A DNA stretch of 64,000 bases from Mycobacterium sp. E740 (lineage in GTDB: Bacteria > Actinomycetota > Actinomycetes > Mycobacteriales > Mycobacteriaceae). How positions within the stretch are numbered: position 1 is the stretch's first letter; every line of letters starts with the position of its first letter. The notes under the pieces are model-generated. The model was not told the origin of the DNA, did no database searches, and saw only the letters and a program-made list of their open reading frames with translations. The stretch covers positions 1 to 64,000 of the forward strand of contig NZ_LZKP01000107.1 of NCBI RefSeq assembly GCF_001672895.1. The letters are read 5' to 3'. The translations under genes and the position numbers were made by a program. Positions 44,089-53,382 of this stretch are shown here, one piece after another.

Positions 44089-45495
44089 CTAACCGGCCGC
44101 GCTCTGGTCGCGGCGCGAGCTGCCCTGCGGCTCGTTGTAGCCCTGGTGCACTGGTGACTCCCAGGTGTAGGGCTCCTCGGGATGGCCGGAGCCGCCCAGG
44201 ATGAAGGAGCGATCGCTGCGGTTGGCCCGCGCGATCGTCGCCAGCCACGTCCCGACGGTGCTGAACCGGTTGCGCACGCCGGTGAGGAACGCGATGTGGA
44301 TGAAGCCCCACCCCAGCCAGCCGAGCACACCTCTCAGCTTCACCGGGCCGGCCTCCAGCAGGGCATGGCCTCGGCTGATGTACGCCGCTGACCCGAGGTC
44401 GCGGTAGCGGTAGTCCTTGCGCCGCCGTCCGCGCAGATCGCGGCGGATGCACGCGGCGACGTGCAGGCCGCCCTGCATGGCGTTCTCCGCGACTCCGGGC
44501 AGCCCGTCGCGCCCGGCGAGGTCACCGATGACGAACACCTCGGAGTGCCCGCACACCGACAAGTCCGGCTCGACTGCGATACGCCCCGATCGATCCGTCT
44601 CGGCGCCAAGCACTTCCGCGGCGTGCCGCGCGAACGGCACCGCCTCCACGCCTGCGGTCCACAGCACTGTGCGCGTGGCGTAGTCCTCGTCCGGGCCGCC
44701 GCCCTTCGGGCTCGCGGTCACGCCGTCGCGCCGGACGTCGCTCACGTGCACACCGAAGTGCATCTCCACACCCAGCTCCTCGAGCGTGCGCGTCGCCCCT
44801 TCGGCGAGGGACGGAGAGAAAGTCTTGAGCACCCGGTCGCCGCCGTCGAACAGCAGCACCCGCGCGTCCTGCGGTTCGATGCTGTGAAACTCGTTCGCCA
44901 GCGAGCGGGTCGCCAGTTCCCGGATCTGCCCGGCCAATTCGACGCCGGTGGGCCCCGCGCCGGTGACGGCGAACGTGAGCCATTCGTCGCGCTCCGGCCC
45001 CGGTGGCAACGTCTCGGCGATCTCGAAGGCTGCGAAGACTCGACGGCGGATGCTGAGCGCGTCGTCGAGCGTCTTCATGCCCGGTGCCCAAGTTACGAAT
45101 TCCTCCTTGCCGAAGTAGGACTGGCGCATGCCCGCAGCGATCACCAGATAGTTGTAGTCGACATCGAAAGTCGAGTCGTCGGGTCGGCGCGCCGTGACGT
45201 GACGCGCGTCGGCGTCGAGCCGGATGGCCTCGCCGAGCAGCGTCTTGACGTTGTCGTGGTGCGACAGTTCCTCCCGCAGCGACCGGCTGATCTGACCGAT
45301 GCTCAACGTCCCTGTCGCGCACTGGTAGAGCAGTGGCTGGAATACGTGGCACGCCGCGCGGTCGAGCAGCGTGACGTCCACGTCGAGGCGGCCCAGTCGG
45401 CGCGCGCAGAACAGGCCGCCGAACCCTCCGCCGATGATGAGAACTCTGGGGCGTCCGATCGCGTCGCTCGAAACAGCCGCTTCGTCGGGTGTCAT
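44089..45495 (-). CDS. NDH-2-like FAD-dependent NAD(P)H oxidoreductase
   Basis: A 468-residue flavoprotein of the type II NADH dehydrogenase family. The FAD-binding Rossmann motif VLIIGGGFGGLFCARRL is near 18-34 and the NADH-binding one AVTGAGPTGVELAGQIREL near 168-186. Other blocks: HVFQPLLYQCATGTLS, FVIGDLAGRDGLPGVAENAMQGG, and a C-terminal membrane-associating hydrophobic segment GVLGWLGWGFIHIAFLTGV. It may feed electrons to menaquinone. Unusually, it is coupled to a carboxylate transporter gene (ATGA overlap at 45492-45495), so it may serve a specific catabolic route instead of general respiration. ATG 45495 chosen on family length. Confidence 0.9.
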   Translation of the reverse strand: MTPDEAAVSSDAIGRPRVLIIGGGFGGLFCARRLGRLDVDVTLLDRAACHVFQPLLYQCATGTLSIGQISRSLREELSHHDNVKTLLGEAIRLDADARHVTARRPDDSTFDVDYNYLVIAAGMRQSYFGKEEFVTWAPGMKTLDDALSIRRRVFAAFEIAETLPPGPERDEWLTFAVTGAGPTGVELAGQIRELATRSLANEFHSIEPQDARVLLFDGGDRVLKTFSPSLAEGATRTLEELGVEMHFGVHVSDVRRDGVTASPKGGGPDEDYATRTVLWTAGVEAVPFARHAAEVLGAETDRSGRIAVEPDLSVCGHSEVFVIGDLAGRDGLPGVAENAMQGGLHVAACIRRDLRGRRRKDYRYRDLGSAAYISRGHALLEAGPVKLRGVLGWLGWGFIHIAFLTGVRNRFSTVGTWLATIARANRSDRSFILGGSGHPEEPYTWESPVHQGYNEPQGSSRRDQSAAG

Positions 45496-46838
45496 AGACA
45501 ATCGGTACCCGTTCCGCCGGCGATCTGCACCTCGCGGGGCCTGCTGCCCAGGGCGACGACCAGCGCGGCGGCCGCCAACGACAGCGCGCCCACAACCCAC
45601 AGCGCGACCTTGCTGTTGCCGGTCAGCCCGGTGAGCCAGCCGGTGATGTAGGGCCCTCCGAACCCGCTGAGGTTGCCCAGCGAGTTGATCAGTGCGATCC
45701 CGCCGGCGGCCGCTGCTCCGGTGAGGAAGGCGGACGGCAGTGACCAGAACACCGGTAACGCGCACATGACAGCGCACGTGCACAAGGTCACGGCCAACAT
45801 CGCAAGGTAGACGTTGGTCATGTAGAGCGCCGCCGGAATGGACACGGCGCCGACGATCGCCGGGATCGCGACATGCCAGACGCGTTCACCGGTCCGATCC
45901 GAATGCCGCGCCCAGGGCACCATGACCACGGCCGCCACGACGTACGGAACCGCGGTGACCAACCCGCGCTGAATGACGCCGAGGTGGACGCCGTACTCCT
46001 GCTGGAACCCGGCGACGATCGTCGGCAGGAAGAATCCGACCGCATAGAGCCCGTAGGTGATCGCGAAGTAGATGAACGCCAGGGCAAGTATCCGCGGATG
46101 GACCAGCGCCTTCTTCAGCGGCCAGTGACCGCCGGCTTCCGCCAGCACCCGCTCCGCTTCCAATGTTGTTTCCAGCCACTGCTTTTCGCCGTTCGTCAAC
46201 CAGCTCGCCGCGGTGGGCCGGTCGGTGAGGTAGAACCAGCAGACCACAGCCAGCACGACGGCCGGCAGCCCTTCGGCCAGGAACATGACGCGCCAGCCGG
46301 TGAGGCCGAACAACCCGTGCCCCCAATCGATGACCAGCGACGAGACCGTCGACCCGACGGCTGTGGACACCGGTACGGCCATCATGAACAGCGATACGGC
46401 GCGCGAGCGCTGCCGTTCGGGAAACCAGAACGTCAGGTAGAGGATGATGCCGGGAAAGAAGCCCGCCTCGGCCACGCCGAGGAGGAAGCGCAGGACGATC
46501 AGTGTTTCGGTGTTGGGTACGAATGCGATTGCGGCGCTGATGATCCCCCACGTCAGCATGATCCGCGCTATCCATCGCCGGCCGCCGAACTTGTGCAGGG
46601 CGATGTTGCTGGGCACCTCGAGCAGCAAGTAGCCGAGGAAGAAGATTCCGGAGGCGAAGCCGAACACCTCGGCGCTCATTCCGAGTTCCTCGTTCATGCC
46701 GTTCGGCCCGGCGAACGCGATGTTGACGCGGTCGAGATAGTTGACGAAATAGAGCAGCACGAGGAACGGGATCAGCCGCCGGCTCACCTTCCGCAGCGTG
46801 CTCTTCTCGACGGCGGGGTCCGGCAGGTAGGTGCTCAT
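45492..46838 (-). CDS. MFS transporter, anion:cation symporter (phthalate/4-hydroxyphenylacetate permease-like)
   Basis: A 448-residue MFS protein with 12 helices. N-terminal RRLIPFLVLLYFVNYLDRVNIAFAG is the ACS-family signature in helix 1, and the loop 2-3 motif is HKFGGRRWIARIMLTWGIIS. It is expected to take up an organic or aromatic carboxylate with a proton. It is upstream of and coupled to the NDH-2-like gene, and divergent (124 bp) from a cyclase-family hydrolase plus acyl-CoA dehydrogenase, so the four likely serve one catabolic path. Confidence 0.92.
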   Translation of the reverse strand: MSTYLPDPAVEKSTLRKVSRRLIPFLVLLYFVNYLDRVNIAFAGPNGMNEELGMSAEVFGFASGIFFLGYLLLEVPSNIALHKFGGRRWIARIMLTWGIISAAIAFVPNTETLIVLRFLLGVAEAGFFPGIILYLTFWFPERQRSRAVSLFMMAVPVSTAVGSTVSSLVIDWGHGLFGLTGWRVMFLAEGLPAVVLAVVCWFYLTDRPTAASWLTNGEKQWLETTLEAERVLAEAGGHWPLKKALVHPRILALAFIYFAITYGLYAVGFFLPTIVAGFQQEYGVHLGVIQRGLVTAVPYVVAAVVMVPWARHSDRTGERVWHVAIPAIVGAVSIPAALYMTNVYLAMLAVTLCTCAVMCALPVFWSLPSAFLTGAAAAGGIALINSLGNLSGFGGPYITGWLTGLTGNSKVALWVVGALSLAAAALVVALGSRPREVQIAGGTGTDCL

Positions 46839-46962
46839 CGTTGTCCTTCCGGGCTGCTGCGGCGCGGTCGATCACCGCGAGATTAGACGAGTGAGAACGC
46901 CCGCGGACGGCGTCATGGGAACTAATGTCGCCTCACAGCAGGCGATGGGAGAGGGAGTCGGA

Positions 46963-47736
46963 ATGCGGAGATTTGTCGACATCTCGGTGCCGTTACAGGC
47001 TGGGATTGCGTCTGACCCGCCGGGCCATCTCCCGGAGATCGACTACTACAACCACGGCGAGACCGCCGCCGAGGTTGTCTCCTTCTTTCCGGGTGCGACG
47101 GTGGATGACCTACCCGATCGCGAGGGGTGGGCGATCGAACGGGTCCGGATCACCACCCATAACGGCACCCATCTCGATGCGCCCTACCACTACGCCTCGA
47201 CGATGGACGGGGGTGCGCCGGCAATCACCATCGACGAGGTTCCGCTCGAATGGTGTTTGCGCCCAGCGGTGAAACTCGACTTCCGGCACTTCGAAGCCGG
47301 TTACGTGGCCACCGCGACCGACGTGGCCCGCGCGCTCGACCGGATCGGCCACGAACTGCAGCCTCTCGACATCGTCGTGGTCAACACGGCGGCCGGCGCC
47401 CGCTACGGCGAGGCGGACTACGTCTCGTCGGGCTGCGGGATGGGCCGGGAGGCGACGCTGTGGATGCTGGAGCGCGGTGTGCGCTTGACCGGCACCGACG
47501 CATGGAGCTGGGACGCGCCGTTTGTCTATACGGCCCAACGATATTCACGTGAGCGGGACCCGTCGATCATCTGGGAGGGCCACCGCGCCGGACGCGAGAT
47601 CGGCTACTGCCATCTGGAGAAACTCCACAACCTGGAGTCATTGCCCGACAGCGGCTTCCAGATCTGCTGCTTCCCGGTGAAGGTGCACGCTGCCTCTGCC
47701 GGCTGGACCCGGGCGGTGGCGATCCTCGACGAATGA
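46963..47736 (+). CDS. Cyclase-family metal-dependent hydrolase (kynurenine formamidase-like)
   Basis: A 257-residue protein with the cyclase/KynB motif HxGTHxDxPxH as HNGTHLDAPYHY (about 66-77), which binds a binuclear metal centre. Other blocks: RRFVDISVPLQAGIASDPPGHLPEIDYYNH and VVNTAAGARYGEADYVSSGCGMGREATLWMLERG. Family reactions hydrolyse amides or lactones such as N-formylkynurenine. ATG 46963 is behind GAGAGGGA. It faces the transporter-flavoprotein operon across a shared promoter region and is followed by an acyl-CoA dehydrogenase gene. The substrate is unknown. Confidence 0.88.
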   Translation: MRRFVDISVPLQAGIASDPPGHLPEIDYYNHGETAAEVVSFFPGATVDDLPDREGWAIERVRITTHNGTHLDAPYHYASTMDGGAPAITIDEVPLEWCLRPAVKLDFRHFEAGYVATATDVARALDRIGHELQPLDIVVVNTAAGARYGEADYVSSGCGMGREATLWMLERGVRLTGTDAWSWDAPFVYTAQRYSRERDPSIIWEGHRAGREIGYCHLEKLHNLESLPDSGFQICCFPVKVHAASAGWTRAVAILDE

Positions 47737-47827
47737 TGCAAATGCCGCCGACGAACCGGCGGCCCACCAGATGCTCTGGGCGTGTCAGTCATACTGGCGC
47801 ACACCCACTGAACGGAGTGAACCAGCG

Positions 47828-48991
47828 ATGTCGGAATTGTTTCCCGCCTACCGCGCCACCTGGGAGACCGATGCCCACCGCGAGTTGCGCAGACACGCCG
47901 CGGAGTTCCTCCGCAAGGAGGCCACCCCGAACCAGGAGCGCTGGGCGAAGAACCACCAGGTCGACCGCGAGTTCTGGACCAAGTTGGGCGATGCCGGCCT
48001 GCTGGGTCTCGACCTGCCCGAAGAGTTCGGTGGGTTGGGCGGTGACTTCGGGTACTCGGCTGTGGTCGCAGAGGAGTTTTCGCTCGCCCACGACACCGCA
48101 TCCGGGTGGGCGGTGCACTCGCCGATCGTGGCCCACTACATCAACGCCTACGCCGACGACGCGCAACGTCGACGGTGGATGCCGAAGATCATCAGCGGTG
48201 AGGCCGTGCTCGCCATTGCGATGACCGAGCCCGGCACCGGTTCGGACCTACAGGCCGTGCGTACCACCGCGATCCGCGACGGCGACGACTACGTCATCAA
48301 CGGCTCCAAGACGTTCATTTCCAACGGCAGTCTGTGTGATCTTCTGGTGATCGTCGCCAAGACGAATCCGAACGAGGGCGCCGCGGGCATCTCGCTTATC
48401 GTCGCCGAGACCACCGATGCCCTACCGGGTTTCGAGCGCGGCCGGCTACTGGAGAAGGTCGGCCAGCACGGCCAGGACACCCGTGAACTCTTCTTCACCG
48501 ACATGCGGGTGCCGGTGGCCAACCTGCTCGGCGCGAAAGAGGGGCTGGGGTTCTATCAATTGATGGAACAGTTGGCCCGCGAGCGGCTCATCCTGGCCTC
48601 GACATGCGCGGGGATGGCCGAAGCGGCGCTGTTGGAGGCGATCACTTACAGCAAGCAGCGCGAGGCGTTCGGCAAGCCGCTGATCTCGTTCCAGCACAAC
48701 CGCTTTGCGCTGGCCGAACTGAAAGCCGAAGTGTTGTCGATCAAGACGACCGTCGACCACTGCATCCAGCAGTACATCGACGGACACAATGACCCGGCAA
48801 CTGCGTCGATGGCCAAGCTGATCGCCGCGGACAGATCCATCGACGTCGTCGACCGCTGCGTGCAGTTCTTCGGCGGCTACGGCTACATGATGGAGTACCC
48901 GATCGCGCGAATGTATGCCGCCGCGCGGGTGACCAAGATCTACGGCGGGACAAGCGAAATCATGAAGGAGATCATCAGCCGGTCGCTATGA
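47828..48991 (+). CDS. Acyl-CoA dehydrogenase
   Basis: A 387-residue FAD acyl-CoA dehydrogenase. FAD/substrate region AIAMTEPGTGSDLQAVRTTA near 130-149; KTFISNGSLCDLLVIVAKT; end motif KIYGGTSEIMKEIISRSL. At the place where medium-chain enzymes hold the catalytic Glu (YEGT) this protein has Gly (YGGT). The Glu in ARERLILAS near residue 244 fits the isovaleryl/long-chain arrangement instead. It oxidises an unknown acyl-CoA, plausibly from the compound imported by the divergent transporter. ATG 47828 is behind GGAG. Confidence 0.92.
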   Translation: MSELFPAYRATWETDAHRELRRHAAEFLRKEATPNQERWAKNHQVDREFWTKLGDAGLLGLDLPEEFGGLGGDFGYSAVVAEEFSLAHDTASGWAVHSPIVAHYINAYADDAQRRRWMPKIISGEAVLAIAMTEPGTGSDLQAVRTTAIRDGDDYVINGSKTFISNGSLCDLLVIVAKTNPNEGAAGISLIVAETTDALPGFERGRLLEKVGQHGQDTRELFFTDMRVPVANLLGAKEGLGFYQLMEQLARERLILASTCAGMAEAALLEAITYSKQREAFGKPLISFQHNRFALAELKAEVLSIKTTVDHCIQQYIDGHNDPATASMAKLIAADRSIDVVDRCVQFFGGYGYMMEYPIARMYAAARVTKIYGGTSEIMKEIISRSL

Positions 48992-49033
48992 CGGCCAATC
49001 GCACCACGGAATCCCACGTGAGTGCGGCGGACG

Positions 49034-49717
49034 TCATTCGGCAGCGACGACGCGTTGTGCGACCTCGACCAACTTGGTGTTGGACTCCTGCGAGAGCCGC
49101 TTGAGTAGTTCGAACGCTCCGACAGCGTCGATCCTGTACCGTTCCATGATCATGCCTTTGGCTTGACCAATGAGATCGCGCGAGGCCAGCGCGCTGCGAA
49201 ACTCCTCGTCGCGCCGCAGCACCGACCACGCCAGCGCTGTGTGCGTCGCAAAGATCATCCCGAGCTCGAGGGAGTCCTCGTCGAAGGCCCTAGGAGAGTC
49301 GGCGTAGAAGTTGAGCGCGCCTGTGACTACTTTGCCGACGAACAACTCGAACGCCATGATCGAACGCACTGAGGTCTCGGCGAGCGCATCGCGGCGAAAG
49401 TTCGGCCAGCGAGTGTCGGCATCCAGATCGTCGACGCGGACGGTGTGGTGCTCCCATGCCGCTGAGACGCACGGGCCTTCCCAATGCCGCTGTTGTATCT
49501 CGTCGAGGAGCACAGGCTCGCGGCCAGTCGGCGCAATGGTCGCGATCTTCGAGTTCTCGCGAACCTCGGTGATTGCCGCGTACTGAGCGCCGGGAACATG
49601 GCGCGCGGCGCTGTCGACGATTTCGCTCATACCACCGGAAATGCCTGGGGGGCGTCGCTGCAGGTCCCCCACCAGCGCGGTCAACTGAGCCACCACTGCA
49701 CCTTGCTCGCCGCGCAT
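49034..49717 (-). CDS. GAF-ANTAR transcription antitermination regulator
   Basis: A 227-residue protein. The GAF sensor domain (about 25-160; VDSAARHVPGAQYAAITEV, WEHHTVRVDDLDADTRWPNF, SIMAFELFVGKVVTGALNFYAD) is followed by an ANTAR RNA-binding domain (about 165-222; SRDLIGQAKGMIMERYRIDAVGAFELLKRLSQESNTKLVEVAQRVV). ANTAR proteins bind paired hairpins in leaders to prevent termination. ATG 49717 is behind GGAGGAC; starts further upstream would add about 94 residues without domain support. Divergent from the AraC pseudogene (139 bp). Confidence 0.92.
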   Translation of the reverse strand: MRGEQGAVVAQLTALVGDLQRRPPGISGGMSEIVDSAARHVPGAQYAAITEVRENSKIATIAPTGREPVLLDEIQQRHWEGPCVSAAWEHHTVRVDDLDADTRWPNFRRDALAETSVRSIMAFELFVGKVVTGALNFYADSPRAFDEDSLELGMIFATHTALAWSVLRRDEEFRSALASRDLIGQAKGMIMERYRIDAVGAFELLKRLSQESNTKLVEVAQRVVAAE

Positions 49718-49856
49718 TCTTGTCCTCCCCACGTTCGACAAGTCAGCTGTATCGACAGTACTGCCGCCGACGACGCCTCGGCGACGGTATTCGCCGCACT
49801 CGGTGCGACGAGCCCGAGGGTTTGTGGTCCCGGCCGGCGCGCTCTTAACTGGGCAC

Positions 49857-50847
49857 ATGGGCCCCTTGATCCGCGCCGCGAGTCTTCGGGGCTTCGCGCC
49901 GCTGGTGCGGGAGCTCGGCGGGAACCCGGTCGAGCTGTTAGCCCGCTTCGGGATCGCAGCATCCGCCGTGGAGTCCGACGATGGGCTGATCTCCATCACG
50001 GCTCATGACCGGATGCTCGACGCCGCGGCGCATGAACTCGACTGCCCCGATTTCGGTCTGCGACTGGCGGATTCGCAGGACATCACCATCCTCGGTCCGC
50101 TGGCCCTGGCGATCGAGGCGTCGTCGAACGTGGCCGAGGCGATCCGGTGCGCATCGCAGTTCATGTTCGTGCACAGCCCAGCGCTGTCGATTGCCATCGA
50201 GCCAGATCCCCTGGGGGCTGCCGGTGTCGTCGCGGTGACATATCGCAAGGATCTGCGCGAGTCCCCGTACTCACCGCAGGCAATGGAACTCGGGGTCGGA
50301 GTCCTGCACCACGTCGCCCAGGCTCTGGTCGGTGCCAATCCAGGTCTCCCGGATGTCGCGCTACACCGGCTTCTTCGGTGCGGATGTCAAGTTCGGCATC
50401 TCGCCTGCCGCGCTACGAGTGGAACGCAGGGTGCTCGACGAACGCTTTCTCAGCGCCAACGAGACGATCCGAACGCTTGCGGTGGAATACCTGTCCGGCA
50501 AGTACGTCGACCCGAGCGCCACGATGACGTCACGCGTGCGCTCGGCCGTTGCCGAACGCCTCGGATCGTCGGAGCCCGTGATCGGGAGCGTCGCGCGTCT
50601 GCTGGCTATGAATCCGCGTACCTTGCAACGCCGGCTGGTTGCCGAGGGCACGTCGTACGCCGCGGTACTCGACAGCGTCCGCCGCGACGCTGCTTACCGC
50701 TACATCACCACCACCGACATGCCGTTCACCCAGGTCGCCGCGCTGGTCGGGTTCTCCGAGCAATCGGCGCTGACGCGCGCGGTACGCCGGTGGTTCGGCG
50801 TTGGTCCGCGGGTACTTCGAAGCCGGCCACCTGTCGCGCAGGGTTAA
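49857..50847 (+). pseudogene. AraC-family regulator disrupted by an internal frameshifting deletion
   Basis: The first frame (from ATG 49857) reads as an AraC regulator N-terminal ligand domain: MGPLIRAASLRGFAPLVREL, FGLRLADSQDITILGPLALAIEASSNVAEAIR, LHHVAQALVGANPGL. At about 50340-50360 the homology jumps to the +1 frame: SRYTGFFGADVKFGISPAALRVERRVLD, then the AraC HTH (VARLLAMNPRTLQRRLVAEGTSYAAVLD, ITTTDMPFTQVAALVGFSEQSALTRAVRRWFGVGPRVLR) to 50847. Intact relatives have about ten more residues between GANPGL and SRYxxFFGADV, so a small deletion that also shifts the frame fits. The DNA-binding half could be made alone from GTG 50332. It lies upstream of the MBL-SDR pair it may once have controlled. 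Confidence 0.8.
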
Positions 50848-50928
50848 AAGTTTGTCGCGTTGGGTCAAGTACCTTGCGGTGATTGCGGGCACTCTCGAGG
50901 TATCCAGCCCAACGAGGAGCTTTGCATC

Positions 50929-52062
50929 GTGAACCAGAAAATCGCCGAATCGACGACCCTCACCGCCATCGGCGCGCGCCCGATCCCCGAGTTCGACGGC
51001 GTGCACGACGTATGGCCGCGCGGTGAGCGGCTGAAAGCGGTCCGCGAGGCCGCCGCTGAGTACAAGACGCGATTCAAGTCCCAGGGACAGGTGCGGGCGG
51101 TGAAGTCGGTCGACATCGCCGCGGCCCCCTACCCGGTCAACTACGCGTTCCACGACGCGGTGTCGGTGCCGACGCTGCCGCTGATCTCGATGATCAACCG
51201 GATGATCGTCGTGCAGTACGACGACTGGAACGGCACGCCTCGGACCTTGGTGTTCGAGCCGACGGTGCCCGACGGCTCCGCCGAAGCGCCGTTCTACCGC
51301 AACTTGGCGAAGCTGACCGACAACATCCCGGGCGGCAACCTCGTTCAGAAAGCCATCCTGAAGTACTACAACGATCCCGACGAGATCCTGCCCAAACTCG
51401 GTCTCACCCCGGCCGACATCGACTTCTGCACGTTCGATCACCTGCACGTGCAGGATCCGCGCATGATCCTCGGGTCGACTGAAGTGATCGAGGGTGAATC
51501 AGCCCCGCGCACACCGCTTTTCGGCGACGCGAAGATGCTCGTTCACAGCCGCGAGCTGGCGACGCTGCAGTCGCTGCACCCGATGCAGTGGGCGTGGTAC
51601 GTCGACGAAGGCCTCAGCGGTGTGGACCCCGACAAGTTCGTCACCTTCGACGGCGACATCGAGCTCGGTCCCGGCATCGCGCTGTTGTGGACCCCCGGCC
51701 ACACCGACGGCAACCACTCGCTGGTGCTCAACACCCCCAACGGCGTCTGGGTGTCATCGGAAAACGGTATCTCGCTCGACAATTGGCAGCCCGAGCTCTC
51801 GAAGATCCCCGGGGTGCGGCGTTATCACGAGAAGTTCGGGCGCGAGATCTGCCCGAACGCGAACACTCTCGAGGATTCCCTGGACCAGTACGACTCGATG
51901 GTCAAGGAGAAGACGCTGGCCGATCCGTGCAAGGACGACCCCCGCTGGTTGCAGATCCTGCCCTCCACCGAGCTGGCGCCGTGGAAGCGGTTCTGGCCGG
52001 TGGTGCCGACCTATGTGCACGGCGGGATCTCCTACGGCACTATCGAACCCCGCCGGACGTGA
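50929..52062 (+). CDS. MBL-fold metallo-hydrolase-like protein
   Basis: A 377-residue protein with a metallo-beta-lactamase fold. The first metal motif reads DHLHVQD (canonical HxHxDH, here HLHVQD, so the Asp and last His are replaced by Gln and Asp). The second His motif TPGHTDGNHSLVLNTPNG is intact. Only one metal site may therefore be complete. GTG 50929 is behind GAGGAG. It is cotranscribed with the following SDR (GTGA overlap). The pair resembles mycobacterial cassettes degrading unknown esters or lactones; substrate unknown. Confidence 0.85.
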   Translation: MNQKIAESTTLTAIGARPIPEFDGVHDVWPRGERLKAVREAAAEYKTRFKSQGQVRAVKSVDIAAAPYPVNYAFHDAVSVPTLPLISMINRMIVVQYDDWNGTPRTLVFEPTVPDGSAEAPFYRNLAKLTDNIPGGNLVQKAILKYYNDPDEILPKLGLTPADIDFCTFDHLHVQDPRMILGSTEVIEGESAPRTPLFGDAKMLVHSRELATLQSLHPMQWAWYVDEGLSGVDPDKFVTFDGDIELGPGIALLWTPGHTDGNHSLVLNTPNGVWVSSENGISLDNWQPELSKIPGVRRYHEKFGREICPNANTLEDSLDQYDSMVKEKTLADPCKDDPRWLQILPSTELAPWKRFWPVVPTYVHGGISYGTIEPRRT

Positions 52063-52919
52063 ACGCGCGGGGAGGAGCTGTCGTCACGGGCGCCGGCCGG
52101 GGCGTCGGCAAGCTGATTGCCGCCGAACTCGCCGCTCGCGGGCACCACGTCCTCGTCACCGACCTCAACGACGGGGCGGCGCGGGCGACGGCAGCGGACC
52201 TGGGCGACTGCGCCACGGCGTTCACCCTCGATGTTCGCGACGAGACGCAGGTCGCAGCAGCCCGCGACAGGATCGTCGCGCTGGCTGGGCGGCTGGAGGT
52301 GTGGGTCAACAACGCCGGCGTTCTGCACACCGGCCCGGCGTGGGAGCAGTCCGGCGAGGCACGTCGGCTCATGATCGACGTCAACGCGATCGGCACCATC
52401 AACGGCACCATCGCAGCTATCGAAGCGATGCAGGCCGACGGCGGTCACATCGTCAACATCGTGTCGCTCGCCGGCCTCACGATGGTGCCGGGCGAGGCGG
52501 TGTACGCAGCCTCCAAGCACGCGGTGATCGGCTTCAGCCTCAGTACCATTGCGGACCTGCGCCTGGCCGGGATCGAGGGCATCGACATCTCATGCATATG
52601 CCCCGACGGAATCTGGACACCGATGCTCTACGACAAGCTCGACGACCCGGGATCGGCACTTTCGTTCTCCGGAACGCTGCTGCAGCCGGAGCAGGTGGTC
52701 GAGGCGGTGGGCCGCGTGCTGGACAGACCGCGCCCGGTGAGCGCCCTGCCCCGTTGGCGTGGCATCGTCGCCAGGCTCGCGTCCGCTGCACCGCAGATCG
52801 GCTTGCGTGCCGTGCCCCTCGTCGTGGCACAGGGCAAGCGAAAACAGCGCAGAATGCTTGCGGCGCAGGCTGATACGCACGGCTCTGACTTCGTCGCCAG
52901 GAGCTCGGCGGACGACTGA
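52059..52919 (+). CDS. Short-chain dehydrogenase/reductase
   Basis: A 286-residue classical SDR. TGAGRGVG at about 10-17 and the acidic VTDLND at the end of beta-2 (favouring NAD(H)); NNAGV near 84-88; catalytic Ser near IVSLAG; YAASK with Tyr near 149 and Lys near 153. The C-terminal extension of about 40 residues ends in a basic helix and an acidic tail (LRAVPLVVAQGKRKQRRML), seen in mycobacterial SDRs of the mycofactocin-free type. GTG 52059 overlaps the MBL stop. Confidence 0.9.
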   Translation: MNARGGAVVTGAGRGVGKLIAAELAARGHHVLVTDLNDGAARATAADLGDCATAFTLDVRDETQVAAARDRIVALAGRLEVWVNNAGVLHTGPAWEQSGEARRLMIDVNAIGTINGTIAAIEAMQADGGHIVNIVSLAGLTMVPGEAVYAASKHAVIGFSLSTIADLRLAGIEGIDISCICPDGIWTPMLYDKLDDPGSALSFSGTLLQPEQVVEAVGRVLDRPRPVSALPRWRGIVARLASAAPQIGLRAVPLVVAQGKRKQRRMLAAQADTHGSDFVARSSADD

Positions 52920-52943
52920 GCGAGCTGCCGGATCGGCGGACGC

Positions 52944-53195
52944 TCAATTTCCTCTGACAGCCGGCCGACGAGCACGGTTGGGTACGCCGCCCCATGGAAC
53001 CACGGGCTCGTTCGCGGGCGGTGCCACTGTGGGCGGCCGCGACTTGATCGACACGCTGCCGTTGGTTTGGCAAGTCGTCGTGGCGCCCGTGTCGCGGCAG
53101 GTAGGCCGCGCATCGGCGGGCGGCGCCGAAATCACCGCGATGGCCGCGAGACTCACTACGAGCAGTGCCGCTCTGCCTCGATCTGCGTCGGCCAC
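52944..53195 (-). CDS. Small secreted protein with two Cys and Pro-rich tail
   Basis: An 83-residue protein with a signal peptide (about 6-29; ALLVVSLAAIAVISAPPADA) and a mature part RPTCRDTGATTTCQTNGSVSIKSRP, then a Pro-rich end. The pattern RPTCxxTGATTxCxTxGSVSIK recurs in short mycobacterial exported proteins, by recall. GTG 53195 has AAGGGCG upstream. Two cysteines nine residues apart probably form a disulfide loop. Convergent with the SDR gene. Function unknown. Confidence 0.65.
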   Translation of the reverse strand: MADADRGRAALLVVSLAAIAVISAPPADARPTCRDTGATTTCQTNGSVSIKSRPPTVAPPANEPVVPWGGVPNRARRPAVRGN

Positions 53196-53382
53196 CGTCG
53201 CCGCCCTTCTCGAGTCACGTTGTCGCGCCGCGCCGCTACGTCGCACGCTACCTCAATGACTACCTGGCAGGCCTGCTTGCTGAGTATTCGCTGTGTGGCC
53301 GCTACAGCCTCCCGGATCATTTCAGCGTTCTTTCAGGTTCAGGCAGTAGGAACAGTGGTATCGCGAGGGAAAGGAGCCTGTC

